Shown in pieces: positions 13,090-24,138 of a stretch of DNA of 64,000 bases. Source of the stretch: Mercurialis annua (taxonomy: Eukaryota; Streptophyta; Magnoliopsida; Malpighiales; Euphorbiaceae); NCBI RefSeq assembly GCF_937616625.2, contig NC_065570.1:25754046-25818045 (forward strand). Direction: 5' to 3'. The first letter of the stretch is position 1; each line of letters opens with the position of its first letter. The position numbers were made by a program, and so were the translations under genes. The notes below the pieces were generated by a model. It made no database searches and was not told the origin of the DNA. It worked only from the letters and a program-made list of their open reading frames with translations.

Positions 13090-13209
13090 ATTCCCGTTCG
13101 GGAATTGGAATTCCCGAACGGGAATCTCCTTTTTTGGGCCTGGTCTCGTTCGAGACCAGGCATTCCCGTACGGGAGTCATGGGCTGGAAAGCCATTCCCG
13201 TACGGGAAT
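13090..13209 (+). promoter_or_regulatory. Cluster of CCCG/CGGG palindromes in LTR U3
   Basis: Within 120 bp there are five self-complementary words: ATTCCCGTTCGGGAAT (13090-13105), its reverse complement (13110-13125), a 22-bp perfect palindrome at 13139-13160 centred on CGTTCG, a 15-bp imperfect one at 13162-13176, and ATTCCCGTACGGGAAT (13194-13209). The first two can pair with each other around a 4-base loop. They lie just upstream of the TATA-like box and are kept in the 3' LTR (21406-21525). An enhancer or protein-binding role is inference. Confidence 0.6.
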
Positions 13210-13275
13210 CAGAGCAGCCCTTGACCCCTTCGCCCAGCCCTTTTCGACCTCGTTTACGGCCCACTTCCCTACGTT

Positions 13276-13283
13276 TATTTAAG
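13276..13283 (+). promoter_or_regulatory. TATA-like box of Element 1 LTR
   Basis: TATTTAAG follows a GC-richer stretch and precedes a leader-like sequence with a telo-box word, AAACCCTAG (13322-13330), common near plant transcription starts. The equivalent in the 3' LTR is 21592-21599. Transcription would start about 30 bp downstream; that is inferred, not seen. Confidence 0.45.
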
Positions 13284-15109
13284 TCGATTTCTTCACAGAA
13301 AACCTTCATCACGCTGCAAACAAACCCTAGCCGTTTTCCGCTTGTCATTTCGCTGAGTATCGAAGCCGTTATCATCGGCCAAAGATCGCTGTCCGGTGAG
13401 TTTTCTGATTCTTGGATTTCCAGATTTTGTTCTTGAACGACATTACGTAATTTGGTTCGTTCTCTCTCGTTTCTAGATCGAAATCAGAACCGTTTGATTC
13501 CAGACGATCTAGACTCACGTATCTACGTTTTCTACCTCAATTCCGCTGAACGGTACGCCGCCGATCTCGTTTCAATCGCCGTACGGTTTCCGTTTTAAAG
13601 CTTTATAACTTCTGTTTCAGTTTTCTGGTTTCTGCCGTATGCCTTCATCCTCTTTTGGCTTTGTTTTTGCTTCATTCATGTTGAATCCCTTGGCATGATT
13701 GGTGGTTAATAGTTTAAGCTTTCGGATTGAGTTTATTCCATAGTTCCGCTCCTCGATTCGTGTTGTCGTTTTTGCATGATGGTTACTGTTAACGTTTTTA
13801 ATGTTTGGTTATTTGCCTAAGTTGAGTTTCTGGGTTGGTGTTGTGCCCTTTGATTATGCTCTAGTTGGTTTATGATCTTAAGTATGTTTGTGATTAAAAG
13901 TTATAGGTTCAGTAGATAAGCAATGGAGTTTTTGCAATTGAATTCCTTAGGCTTAGGCGGGGTTCTGTTCTTGTTTGAATTGAGAATGATGGTTAAATAG
14001 CTAACTTGATCATCATTTTAGTTTAACTAAATCAAATGAATTCCCTTAGTTTTAATTTTAACTTTGATTGTTGGTAACTTTCTAATTCGTTATAAATCGT
14101 AATTGATATTTTGTAAAGCGATAATTATTTATAAATTAAGTTAATATAATTACTCGGGTAGTTATATTTGTTTTCAAATGTCGTTTTGTCAAAAGTTGGC
14201 TAAATTACAATTTAGCCCCTAAACTTATTTTATAACTTAATTAAGTGGATTTTTGGTTAATAACTTTATTATTGGTTTTAATTTTAAAGAAAAGCAATAA
14301 ATTGATTTCGGATATCAAATTGGCTAAAGTGCAATTTAGCCCCTAATTGGCAAAAGTACCATTTAGTCCCTACTTGGTTAAAATACAATTTGGTCCCTGA
14401 ATTTTTATTTGACCTATACAATTAAGTTTTTGGTTCGTAACTTGGGTTACTTGATATTGAAGTTATTGAGTTCCGCTTTTAAAATGGATTATTATTTTGT
14501 TAAATTGTTTTATAAAGATAAACTCGGGTTTATATTTGATAAACGTTTTGAGTCGGATTAGACTTGGGTCATCCGACAAGTGAGGTTAGCTTGGTAGTTA
14601 TTGGTAACTCGGCTAACCCACTATTTGGAAATTATTTGTTATTTAAAGTTATTAAATAATATTTATAAATTGGATTTAAGCGGGAACTCAATAGACTTAT
14701 ATTAATTGGGCGTTATTACCTTTTGGATATATTTGTGTTATTTTGGATTGTTTAATTGCTACGTGATTATTTGTGCTAATCTTGTGTGGTGTCTAGTACT
14801 CTCTAGAGTTAGGGTCTGATTTTAATAATTATTTTATTTGTCTAGACTCGTCTACTGTTCGTGCTTCAGAGGCGAACCAGAGTTAGTTGCTTGCCGGTAT
14901 TTCACGTGGATTAGCAAGCAGTGAGTTTATATTTACTATTTACCGCTTTATTAAGTAAATTGTTATTTTAATATTAAATATATATACTGTACGTATATTT
15001 CGAACTGTTTTTATATTATGGCTCTTAGTTGGAACGTGCTACCTAATGGGCATCATTAGGACTGCGTGCGCACCGGTATTGATCTGGGTAAGGTATATAC
15101 GGAAATGTG

Positions 15110-15232
15110 GTAACTCGGTGTGAGCATAGCTCTCGGGACCAGGTAGAGTAACTCGATGTAGCTCAGCTCTCGGGACTCTGGTATAAGTGTGGTCAGTGGT
15201 AACTCGGTGTAGCTCAGCTCTCGGGACCAGAC
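15110..15232 (+). repeat. Three-copy short tandem repeat inside LTR
   Basis: The module GTAACTCGGTGT...AGCTCTCGGGACC appears three times with small changes (about 15110-15140, 15148-15178, 15198-15230). The same array is in the 3' LTR near 23427-23547. Its role is unknown. Confidence 0.75.
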
Positions 15233-15820
15233 CTATTGGATTATAATTATTATTTAGAATTGTGGATTAGGGTTCCAACTATTATCCGTAATATCGTTAT
15301 TAAATGTTTTAAACGTTTTAAAGGTTTTCCACTTAATAAATGTAGATAGTGGTATGAACTCATCTCAGTATATCTGACCCCGTTGTTTTCCCAATTTTCC
15401 CAGGGTTATGATCTGAGAGAGTCGGGTGATCTCCGCATTTACTTTTCCTCGGAGGTTCCATTATTTTGATATACTGTCAAACTATTTTATTCTTAGACCG
15501 CAGTAGTTGACTAGACGTCTTTACTATTATTACAGTTGTTTTGTCGGATTGGTTCGACTGGTTATATTGCTTTGGCATGTTATATTATTATATCGGTTTA
15601 TGACAATCTATTTTAGATTTAGAATTGAATATGTACGTTATATTAATTGTTGATTATTATAACTGCTAGTTTAGGCTGAAGTCTCGGTTGCCCCCGAGCA
15701 TTGGTTTTCTGCAGGTTTATGTATTTATGTGTTAAATGTTAGGCTAGCTACGGGTTTCGGTACTACATTACCCATACCCTAGCGCCGGTCGCGATTCATG
15801 AAAATGGGTCGTGACAAACT

Positions 15821-15832
15821 TGGTATCAGAGC
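15821..15832 (+). other. Primer binding site (tRNA-iMet type)
   Basis: TGGTATCAGAGC lies 4 bases after the 5' LTR end. This is the standard plant initiator-methionine tRNA complement used to prime minus-strand DNA synthesis in many plant LTR retrotransposons. It is followed by a small dyad, TGGTTTCAAACCA (15834-15846). Confidence 0.93.
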
Positions 15833-15846
15833 CTGGTTTCAAACCA

Positions 15847-16159
15847 AGGCCATTGCTTGCTATGTGTTTACTCTGTTAAGTTTGGTTGTGTCTTAGGAAC
15901 TACTGCGGATATAGGATTCTGTCATGTCTTTAAAAAAAAACGTCATCTTTGGATTTTAAAACATTCTGCCTACACCAATAGGATTGCGTCGAGTCAGTCA
16001 TTATTTGTTGATTTGATGCTTTTAATTGTTAATGCTATTTCACTTGGGTGAACATTTTATTGTTGTTGATTTCTTGGGAAATCCTATATGTTGCTTGTTT
16101 TGTTCATACTTGGGTATGAAATATCTGTTATTTAAGTTGTTGTTGTTCAATCTTAGGAT
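15847..16159 (+). other. Untranslated leader between PBS and gag
   Basis: This is an AT-rich, roughly 310-bp stretch with no supported coding sequence. It ends in a T-rich tract and TCTTAG directly before the gag ATG, which resembles a plant 3' splice site. Small open frames here (15857-16051, 16026-16508) are not supported. Confidence 0.6.
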
Positions 16160-16591
16160 ATGGACAACGTTATTCGTACTCGTGCTCGTGCTGCGGCAGA
16201 GCAAGAAGCTGTGGCTGATGATGCGATTTCCATGGAAGTCGATCAGAACGCACCACCAGTTCAGGCAAATGCTGGACGTGGTCGAGGTGGAGGTGCTGGC
16301 AGAGGTAAAGGTGCTGGTAGAGGCAGAGGAGCTGGTGCTGGTAGAGGTGGAGCTAGAGGGCGCGGTGCAGCAGGTGTTCAGGCACCGAATGTGCAGCAGG
16401 CACCAAATATGCAAGCGTTCGACTTCACTACTTTCTTGGCTGGCGTTGTCGAGATGCAGAACAATCAGGCTCTACTGTAGAATCAGTGTAATATACTGGG
16501 TCAGTTAGCGCAGCAACAGCAACCTCAGGTTGGTGCTGTAGCTGGTATTGGTGGAAATGCTGGTGACGGTCATATTCCAACAGACAGAGAG
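16160..16591 (+). pseudogene. N-terminal part of gag, cut by an in-frame TAG
   Basis: ATG at 16160 opens 106 codons in the same frame as the long gag-pol ORF. The product begins MDNVIRTRARAAAEQEA, then becomes Gly/Arg/Ala-rich (repeated GRG and GAG), and is cut by TAG at 16478-16480. After the stop the frame stays open through a Gln-rich stretch into the 1,505-codon ORF with no other stop, so a single base explains the break. The Gly/Arg-rich low-complexity start is typical of gag N-termini in this group. Translation could restart at the Met at 16592, or the stop could be read through; neither can be shown here. The simplest reading is a nonsense mutation in a young copy, perhaps from a Gln codon. 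Confidence 0.8.
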
Positions 16592-19500
16592 TTGGTGATG
16601 ACCTACTTGAAGTTGAATCCGACTTCTTTTGATGGTACTGGGGATGCTCTTGACTTTTTGGAGGAATTTGAGTACAACAGTCAGAGGATTCAAGCGTCTG
16701 ATCGTCAATCAGTGATGCTTGTGGAAATGTCGCTGAAGGGTCCAGCTAAGGATTGGTATCGCGATAACATCAGGCCAGTTATGGATACTTTGCCTTGGGC
16801 TGATTTTGTGACCAGGTTCAGAGGTTACTATCTACCCTTCTCTGTTACTGAGAGTTTCAGAGAAAAGCTGCTCACCTTGAAGAAGGGGGATAGATCAGTG
16901 ACAGACTACACTACTGAGTTTGTACGTTTGGGGCGGTTTGCTACAGATCTACAGGGTGATCAAGAGCGAGTGAACGACCGTTATGTTAGGGGTTTAGGCT
17001 CGGAGTTTCTTCCTTTGCTGATAGGGACAAACATGGAGTTTGCCCGGTTAGTGGATAGTGCGCGGCGGATGGAAAATTCGATGGTTCAGTTTGGGACGAT
17101 CTCTGACCCTTTCCAGAATCAGAAGGGAAAGAGTGACGTTCCTAGTGGGGGGCAGCAGGCCCCAGTGCAGCATGGTAGTGGGAACTACTACAGTGGCTCT
17201 TCTCAGGCCAACAGGGGGAGTCGACGGACTCACAACAAAGGGAGGCATAGTGCCAGGAGTGCTCCGTACAGTTCTAGTAGCAGTGGGAGCAACCGTGGTT
17301 CAGGACGCGGGTACAGTGGTGGATCGAACATTCCGTTCTGCCAGAATTGCAGACGCAGGCACTATGGTCAGTGTCAGTTAGCTCCTGGAGGTTGTTTCAC
17401 TTGTGGCCAGCCGGGTCATTTTTCTAGGGAGTGTCCGACATCTGGGCAGCAGATGTCTAACTCCAGTGTGGCGCAGTCATCTTATCAGCAGCAGAGACCT
17501 GCGTTTACACAGTCTGTAGGGTACTCTCAACCTGCAGCATCTTTTGGTGGCCAGCGGGGCCGTGGTTCTGGTGGCAGAGGTTTTGGTGGCCGTGGTAACG
17601 GCGGTAGAGGTTCCAACGGTTATGGTACTGGACAGAGTTCGCAGCAGCAGCCGCAGGGTCAGGCCAGAGTGTTCGCACTTACTCCTCAGGATGCGCGTGC
17701 ATCAAATGCTGTGGTGCAAGGTACCATTCCGATTTCTTTTACTGATGCTTTGGTATTATTTGATGCGGGTGCGACCCATTCGTTTGTTTCTACTTGTTTT
17801 GCTGGGAAATTGGGTAGAGCACCATCTGTTTTGAGTGAACCTCTAGCTGTGTCTACACCTATGTCTGAAGGTGTAGTAGTGGACGTCGTCTATCCTTCTT
17901 GTCCTGTGGTTATTCAGGGTAGAGAATTATGTGCTGATTTGATTGTACTTGACGTTCTTTCTTTTGATGTTATCTTGGGGATGGACTGGTTGTCACGCCA
18001 TTATGCTTCTATTGACTGTCGAGAGAAGTCAGTCGAGTTCAGGATTCCAGGTGGTCTACCTTTTTCCTTTCAGGGAGAAAAGGCAGAGACACCTAAGAAT
18101 CTGATTTCCGCCATCAAGGCGAAGCGGATGTTAGGCAAGGGTTGCCAGGGTTTTCTTGCTGTGGTTCGTGATTTGGAGACTAGTAGTGGTGATATGCATA
18201 GTGTTCCGATAGTGAATGAGTTCACTGATGTGTTTCCAGAGGAATTGCCTGGATTACCACCTGATCGTGATATTGAGTTTTGCATTGATGTGGTTTCTGG
18301 TACAGCTCCGATTTCGATACCGCCGTATCGGATGGCTCCTGCAGAGCTGAAGGAGTTGAAGGACCAGTTACAAGAGTTGTTGGATAGCGGGTTCATCAGA
18401 CCAAGTACTTCTCCGTGGGGTGCTCCAGTTCTGTTTGTAAAGAAGAAAGATGGTTCCTTTCGGCTGTGTATCGACTACAGACAGTTGAATAAGGTTACTG
18501 TCAAGAACAGATATCCTCTTCCTCGCATCGATGATCTGTTTGACCAGTTGCAGGGTGCGAAGTGTTTTTCCAAGATTGATTTGAGGTCTGGGTATCATCA
18601 GCTACGGATCCGTGATGCAGATGTGCCTAAGACTGCTTTTCGGACTCGTTATGGACATTTTGAGTTTCTGGTTATGTCCTTTGGTCTGACGAACGCACCA
18701 GCAGCGTTCATGGATATGATGAACAGAGTGTTCAAGCCGTTTTTGGATCAATTTGTTATCGTCTTCATTGATGACATTTTGATCTATTCTCGGAGTGAGG
18801 AGGAGCATGCTTTCCATTTGAGGACTATACTACAGACGTTGCGTGAGCATCAGTTGTATGCTAAGTTCTCAAAATGTGAGTTCTGGTTGGATCAGGTTAC
18901 CTTTCTAGGACACGTGGTGTCGAAAGATGGGATCAAGGTTGATCCGAAGAAGATTGAGGCGGTCATGGATTGGCAAAGGCCAAGGTCAGTTACCGAGATC
19001 AGAAGTTTTCTGGGTTTAGCTGGTTACTATCGTCGGTTCGTGCAAGATTTCTCCAGAATATCTGCACCTTTGACTAAACTGACACAGAAGGGTGTCAAGT
19101 TTGAGTGGACTGACAAGTGCGAGGCGAGCTTTGAGAAGCTCAAGGAGATTTTGACTACAGCTCCGGTGTTGGCATTGCCTTCTGGCATTGATGGTTTCAC
19201 AGTGTATTGTGATGCGTCTCGGATTGGTTTGGGTTGCGTTCTGATGCAACATAGCCAGGTGATTGCCTATGCTTCCAGACAGTTGAAGAAGCATGAGGTG
19301 AATTACCCTACTCATGATTTAGAGTTGGCAGCTGTGGTTTTTGCGCTGAAAATTTGGAGGCATTATTTGTATGGTGCTACTTGTGAGATTTTCACTGATC
19401 ATAAGAGTCTGAAATATATCTTTGATCAGAGAGAGTTGAACTTGAGACAGAGGAGGTGGTTAGAGTTGCTGAAAGACTACGACTGTACTATTCAGTACCA

Positions 19501-21109
19501 TCCTGGTAAGGCTAATGTGGTAGCCGATGCGTTGAGTCGCAAGTCTTCGGGCAGCTTGGCTCATATTTCTGAGATTGGGCGTAGACCCATGGTTAGAGAG
19601 TGGCACAGTTTGATAGCTTCGGGCTATGGTTTTCAGATTTCTCAGACTGGTTGTTTGTTAGCACAGTTGCAAGTGCAACCCGTTTTGATTGATCGGATCA
19701 AAGCTTTACAAGCTGAGGATTCACAGTTGAAACGGATTATTGAGGAAGTTCAGCAGGATGGAAATCCTGAATTTACATTTGTGGATGGTGTTCTGAGACA
19801 TGGTTCGAGATTGTGTGTTCCGGATTCAGATGGTTTGAGGGACCAGATTCTGGAAGAAGCGCACAAGTCTGCTTATAGTGTTCATCCGGGTTCTACTAAG
19901 ATGTACCATGATCTTAAGGGTACCTACTGGTGGAGCGGGATGAAGAAGGATGTCGCTGAGTATGTTTCTAAGTGTCTGACGTGCCAGCAGGTGAAGCTGG
20001 AACATCAGAGACCTTTTGGCTATCTGCAGCCACTACCTATTCCAGAGTGGAAGTGGGAGCGGATTGCTATGGATTTTGTGGTTGGTTTACCACGTACTCG
20101 ACAGGGATACGACTCCATCTGGGTGATAGTTGACCGTATGACCAAGTCAGCTCATTTCCTTCCGATTAAGGTTTCGTATACTGCTTCGAGGTTGGCTCAG
20201 TTGTACATCGACAGGATTGTCAGTTTGCATGGTGTACCGGTTTCTATTGTTTCAGACAGAGGTTCTGTGTTTACTTCGAGGTTTTGGAAAGCGTTACAGG
20301 AATCCTTGGGTTCTCGGTTGGATTTCAGTACAGCTTTTCATCCTCAGACTGACGGTCAGTCTGAGAGGACTATTCAGACGTTGGAGGATATGCTCAGGAT
20401 GTGTGTTCTCGATTTTCAGGGTAGCTGGGATACTCATTTGCCGTTGATTGAGTTTTCCTATAACAACAGTTATCATGCGAGTATCGAGATGGCGCCGTAT
20501 GAGGCTTTGTACGGGCGCAAGTGTAGATCTCCTATCTGTTGGGAGGAGGTCGGAGAGCGTAAACTCTCGGGAGCGGAGATTATTCAGATTACCTCTGAGA
20601 AGGTACCGTTGATTAAGCGGAGGTTAGAGACTGCTTTTAGTCGGCATAAGAGTTATGCTGATCCGAAGAGGAAAGACATTGAGTTCCAGGTTGGTGATTT
20701 CGTATTTCTTCGGGTTTCGCCTATGAAAGGCGTGGTTCGTTTTGGTGTCAAGGGAAAGTTGGCACCGAGGTATATTGGTCCTTATGAGATTTCGGAGAGG
20801 ATTGGAGCTGTGGCTTATCGTCTGGTTCTACCGCCAGACATGTCGTTAGTACATCCGGTGTTTCACGTTTCCATGTTGAGAAAGTGCATTTCTGATCCTT
20901 CGCACGTGATTGTGCCTCAGAGTGTTGAGATTGACCATGAGCTGTCCTATGAGGAACAGCCAGTTGAGATTGTTGATACGCAGGTGCGTAAATTGCGGAA
21001 CAAGGAGATTCTGATGGTCAAAGTTCTCTGGCGCAATCATTCTGTAGAGGAGTGTACTTGGGAGACCGAGTTGGATATGCGAAATCGCTATCCTTTTCTA
21101 TTTCCGTGA
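16592..21109 (+). CDS. gag-pol: Gag-pol polyprotein (open part, 1,505 aa)
   Basis: This single frame encodes the capsid and enzymes of Element 1. In order it shows: a retrotransposon gag domain (about residues 10-145); Gly/Ser/Arg-rich linkers; a CX2CX4HX4C zinc knuckle (C268, C271, H276, C281); an aspartic protease with D-A-G at 391-393 in place of the usual D-T/S-G; reverse transcriptase with the FIDD catalytic motif at 725-728; RNase H with the YCDAS aspartate at 874; an integrase zinc-binding motif (H1098, H1106, C1128, C1131); and the integrase core D1161, D1222, E1258, where the last two have the canonical 35-residue gap. The C-terminal 80 residues form a chromodomain-like tail that in this clade is thought to guide integration to heterochromatin. 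The start at 16592 is only the first Met after the TAG; the natural start is probably 16160. It ends with TGA at 21107-21109. Confidence 0.93.
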   Translation: MVMTYLKLNPTSFDGTGDALDFLEEFEYNSQRIQASDRQSVMLVEMSLKGPAKDWYRDNIRPVMDTLPWADFVTRFRGYYLPFSVTESFREKLLTLKKGDRSVTDYTTEFVRLGRFATDLQGDQERVNDRYVRGLGSEFLPLLIGTNMEFARLVDSARRMENSMVQFGTISDPFQNQKGKSDVPSGGQQAPVQHGSGNYYSGSSQANRGSRRTHNKGRHSARSAPYSSSSSGSNRGSGRGYSGGSNIPFCQNCRRRHYGQCQLAPGGCFTCGQPGHFSRECPTSGQQMSNSSVAQSSYQQQRPAFTQSVGYSQPAASFGGQRGRGSGGRGFGGRGNGGRGSNGYGTGQSSQQQPQGQARVFALTPQDARASNAVVQGTIPISFTDALVLFDAGATHSFVSTCFAGKLGRAPSVLSEPLAVSTPMSEGVVVDVVYPSCPVVIQGRELCADLIVLDVLSFDVILGMDWLSRHYASIDCREKSVEFRIPGGLPFSFQGEKAETPKNLISAIKAKRMLGKGCQGFLAVVRDLETSSGDMHSVPIVNEFTDVFPEELPGLPPDRDIEFCIDVVSGTAPISIPPYRMAPAELKELKDQLQELLDSGFIRPSTSPWGAPVLFVKKKDGSFRLCIDYRQLNKVTVKNRYPLPRIDDLFDQLQGAKCFSKIDLRSGYHQLRIRDADVPKTAFRTRYGHFEFLVMSFGLTNAPAAFMDMMNRVFKPFLDQFVIVFIDDILIYSRSEEEHAFHLRTILQTLREHQLYAKFSKCEFWLDQVTFLGHVVSKDGIKVDPKKIEAVMDWQRPRSVTEIRSFLGLAGYYRRFVQDFSRISAPLTKLTQKGVKFEWTDKCEASFEKLKEILTTAPVLALPSGIDGFTVYCDASRIGLGCVLMQHSQVIAYASRQLKKHEVNYPTHDLELAAVVFALKIWRHYLYGATCEIFTDHKSLKYIFDQRELNLRQRRWLELLKDYDCTIQYHPGKANVVADALSRKSSGSLAHISEIGRRPMVREWHSLIASGYGFQISQTGCLLAQLQVQPVLIDRIKALQAEDSQLKRIIEEVQQDGNPEFTFVDGVLRHGSRLCVPDSDGLRDQILEEAHKSAYSVHPGSTKMYHDLKGTYWWSGMKKDVAEYVSKCLTCQQVKLEHQRPFGYLQPLPIPEWKWERIAMDFVVGLPRTRQGYDSIWVIVDRMTKSAHFLPIKVSYTASRLAQLYIDRIVSLHGVPVSIVSDRGSVFTSRFWKALQESLGSRLDFSTAFHPQTDGQSERTIQTLEDMLRMCVLDFQGSWDTHLPLIEFSYNNSYHASIEMAPYEALYGRKCRSPICWEEVGERKLSGAEIIQITSEKVPLIKRRLETAFSRHKSYADPKRKDIEFQVGDFVFLRVSPMKGVVRFGVKGKLAPRYIGPYEISERIGAVAYRLVLPPDMSLVHPVFHVSMLRKCISDPSHVIVPQSVEIDHELSYEEQPVEIVDTQVRKLRNKEILMVKVLWRNHSVEECTWETELDMRNRYPFLFP

Positions 21110-21227
21110 GGTACAATATCTTGATTTTTGTGACTTTTTATAATTTTTACTGTGTTACGTGTTGTTCTGGTGTGATATTTCTTGTCGTGGTAAATTCGAG
21201 GACGAATTTTTAATTAGTTGGGGAGAA
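21110..21227 (+). other. 3' untranslated stretch with polypurine tract
   Basis: It contains the short interrupted dyad TTCGAGGACGAA (21195-21206), a sequence often found just before the PPT in this plant clade. It ends with the polypurine tract GGGGAGAA (21220-21227) directly against the 3' LTR, where plus-strand DNA synthesis is primed. Confidence 0.8.
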
Positions 21228-24133
21228 TGTAATATCCCGTAAAATTTTACATTTTTTTTACATTTAAATTCCGACATTTTTCCCGGTCGTTTTGAAGTAA
21301 TCTCGATATTAGTGGCTTGGTTCGAGTTGTTTGGTTTGGGTGTGATTTATTGGTTTAACCAATTTTATTTTTTTTAAATTAAAAAAAAAAAAAAAAAATT
21401 CTTTCATTCCCGTTCGGGAATTGGAATTCCCGAACGGGAATCTCCTTTTTTGGGCCTGGTCTCGTTCGAGACCAGGCATTCCCGTACGGGAGTCATGGGC
21501 TGGAAAGCCATTCCCGTACGGGAATCAGAGCAGCCCTTGACCCCTTCGCCCAGCCCTTTTCGACCTCGTTTACGGCCCACTTCCCTACGTTTATTTAAGT
21601 CGATTTCTTCACAGAAAACCTTCATCACGCTGCAAACAAACCCTAGCCGTTTTCCGCTTGTCATTTCGCTGAGTATCGAAGCCGTTATCATCGGCCAAAG
21701 ATCGCTGTCCGGTGAGTTTTCTGATTCTTGGATTTCCAGATTTTGTTCTTGAACGACATTACGTAATTTGGTTCGTTCTCTCTCGTTTCTAGATCGAAAT
21801 CAGAACCGTTTGATTCCAGACGATCTAGACTCACGTATCTACGTTTCCCTACCTCAATTCCGCTGAACGGTACGCCGCCGATCTCGTTTCAATCGCCATA
21901 CGGTTTCCGTTTTAAAGCTTTATAACTTCTGTTTCAGTTTTCTGGTTTCTGCCGTATGCCTTCATCCTCTTTTGGCTTTGTTTTTGCTTCATTCATGTTG
22001 AATCCCTTGGCATGATTGGTGGTTAATAGTTTAAGCTTTCGGATTGAGTTTATTCCATAGTTCCGCTCCTCGATTCGTGTTGTCGTTTTTGCATGATGGT
22101 TACTGTTAACGTTTTTAATGTTTGGTTATTTGCCTAAGTTGAGTTTCTGGGTTGGTGTTGTGCCCTTTGATTATGCTCTAGTTGGTTTATGATCTTAAGT
22201 ATGTTTGTGATTAAAAGTTATAGGTTCAGTAGATAAGCAATGGAGTTTTTGCAATTGAATTCCTTAGGCTTAGGCGGGGTTCTGTTCTTGTTTGAATTGA
22301 GAATGATGGTTAAATAGCTAACTTGATCATCATTTTAGTTTAACTAAATCAAATGAATTCCCTTAGTTTTAATTTTAACTTTGATTGTTGGTAACTTTCT
22401 AATTCGTTATAAATCGTAATTGATATTTTGTAAAGCGATAATTATTTATAAAATAAGTTAATATAATTACTCGGGTAGTTATATTTGTTTTCAAATGTCG
22501 TTTTGTCAAAAGTTGGCTAAATTACAATTTAGCCCCTAAACTTATTTTATAACTTAATTAAGTGGATTTTTGGTTAATAACTTTATTATTGGTTTTAATT
22601 TTAAAGAAAAGCAATAAATTGATTTCGGATATCAAATTGGCTAAAGTGCAATTTAGCCCCTAATTGGCAAAAGTGCAATTTAGTCCCTACTTGGTTAAAA
22701 TACAAATTGGTCCCTGAATTTTTATTTGACCTATACAATTAAGTTTTTGGTTCGTAACTTGGGTTACTTGATATTGAAGTTATTGAGTTCCGCTTTTAAA
22801 ATGGATTATTATTTTGTTAAATTGTTTTATAAAGATAAACTCGGGTTTATATTTGATAAACGTTTTGAGTCGGATTAGACTTGGGTCATCCGACAAGTGA
22901 GGTTAGCTTGGTAGTTATTGGTAACTCGGCTAACCCACTATTTGGAAATTATTTGTTATTTAAAGTTATTAAATAATATTTATAAATTGGATTTAAGCGG
23001 GAACTCAATAGACTTATATTAATTGGGCGTTATTACCTTTTGGATATATTTGTGTTATTTTGGATTGTTTAATTGCTACGTGATTATTTGTGCTAATCTT
23101 GTGTGGTGTCTAGTACTCTCTAGAGTTAGGGTCTGATTTTAATAATTATTTTATTTGTCTAGACTCGTCTACTGTTCGTGCTTCAGAGGCGAACCAGAGT
23201 TAGTTGCTTGCCGGTATTTCACGTGGATTAGCAAGCAGTGAGTTTATATTTACTATTTACCGCTTTATTAAGTAAATTGTTATTTTAATATTAAATATAT
23301 ATACTGTACGTATATTTCGAACTGTTTTTATATTATGGCTCTTAGTTGGAACGTGCTACCTAATGGGCATCATTAGGACTGCGTGCGCACCGGTATTGAT
23401 CTGGGTAAGGTATATACGGAAATGTGGTAACTCGGTGTGAGCATAGCTCTCGGGACCAGGTAGAGTAACTCGGTGTAGCTCAGCTCTCGGGACTCTGGAA
23501 TAAGTGTGGTCAGTGGTAACTCGGTGTAGCTCAGCTCTCGGGACCAGACCTATTGGATTATAATTATTATTTAGAATTGTGGATTAGGGTTCCAACTATT
23601 ATCCGTAATATCGTTATTAAATGTTTTAAACGTTTTAAAGGTTTTCCACTTAATAAATGTAGATAGTGGTATGAACTCATCTCAGTATATCTGACCCCGT
23701 TGTTTTCCCAATTTTCCCAGGGTTATGATCTGAGAGAGTCGGGTGATCTCCGCATTTACTTTTCCTCGGAGGTTCCATTATTTTGATATACTGTCAAACT
23801 ATTTTATTCTTAGACCGCAGTAGTTGACTAGACGTCTTTACTATTATTACAGTTGTTTTGTCGGATTGGTTCGACTGGTTATATTGCTTTGGCATGTTAT
23901 ATTATTATATCGGTTTATGACAATCTATTTTAGATTTAGAATTGAATATGTAAGTTATATTAATTGTTGATTATTATAACTGCTAGTTTAGGCTGAAGTC
24001 TCGGTTGCCCCCGAGCATTGGTTTTCTGCAGGTTTATGTATTTATGTGTTAAATGTTAGGCTAGCTACGGGTTTCGGTACTACATTACCCATACCCTAGC
24101 GCCGGTCGCGATTCATGAAAATGGGTCGTGACA
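21228..24133 (+). repeat. Element 1 3' LTR (2,906 bp)
   Basis: It is a near-identical copy of 12910-15816 with the same TGTAATATCCCG start and GTGACA end. About a dozen small differences separate the two copies, mostly single bases plus A-run length near 21380. It carries the same palindromes, TATA-like box (21592-21599) and triple repeat. Confidence 0.95.
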
Positions 24134-24138
24134 CTTAA
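24134..24138 (+). other. Target-site duplication, right (CTTAA)
   Basis: The second copy of CTTAA, directly after the 3' LTR end; the satellite monomer continues with ATTGC. Confidence 0.95.

Larger units (their letters stand above)
12910..15816 (+). repeat. Element 1 5' LTR (2,907 bp)
   Basis: It starts TGTAATATCCCG and ends GGGTCGTGACA, with TG...CA termini, and is matched nearly base for base by 21228-24133. Visible differences include the poly-A stretch near 13066-13080, single bases near 12998, 13546, 13598 and 14136, two near 14354, and others near 15145, 15182 and 15650. It holds a palindrome cluster, a TATA-like box, repeated words of the form CAATTTAGCCCCT (14205-14395) and three copies of a CTCGGGAC-containing repeat. 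The 95-100 codon open frames in it (13088-13375, 13134-13436) recur in both LTRs and have no recognisable product. Confidence 0.95.
12910..24133 (+). mobile_element. Element 1: complete Tekay/Del-like Ty3/gypsy chromovirus
   Basis: This 11,224-bp LTR retrotransposon has the full order LTR - PBS - gag - protease - RT - RNase H - integrase - chromodomain-like tail - PPT - LTR, and 5-bp CTTAA duplications on both sides. Domain order with integrase after RNase H places it in Ty3/gypsy. The C-terminal tail after integrase (the words [14 protein letters not shown]) resembles the type-II chromodomain region of the plant Tekay/Del clade, and LTRs near 3 kb fit that clade. The LTRs differ at about a dozen positions, so the insertion is recent. 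One in-frame TAG at 16478-16480 is the only coding break seen. Clade assignment is from memory of motifs, not a tree. Confidence 0.93.

Noticed and set aside
13088..13436. 95-100 codon frames on both strands inside the Element 1 LTRs
   Set aside because: They overlap the palindrome cluster and TATA-like box, lie on both strands of the same DNA and match nothing I recognise; identical copies in the second LTR only reflect LTR duplication.
17544..17834. Other open frames inside gag-pol (17058-17381, 17544-17834, 18070-18396, 19016-19315)
   Set aside because: They are alternative-frame shadows of the real gag-pol frame, which carries all the conserved motifs.
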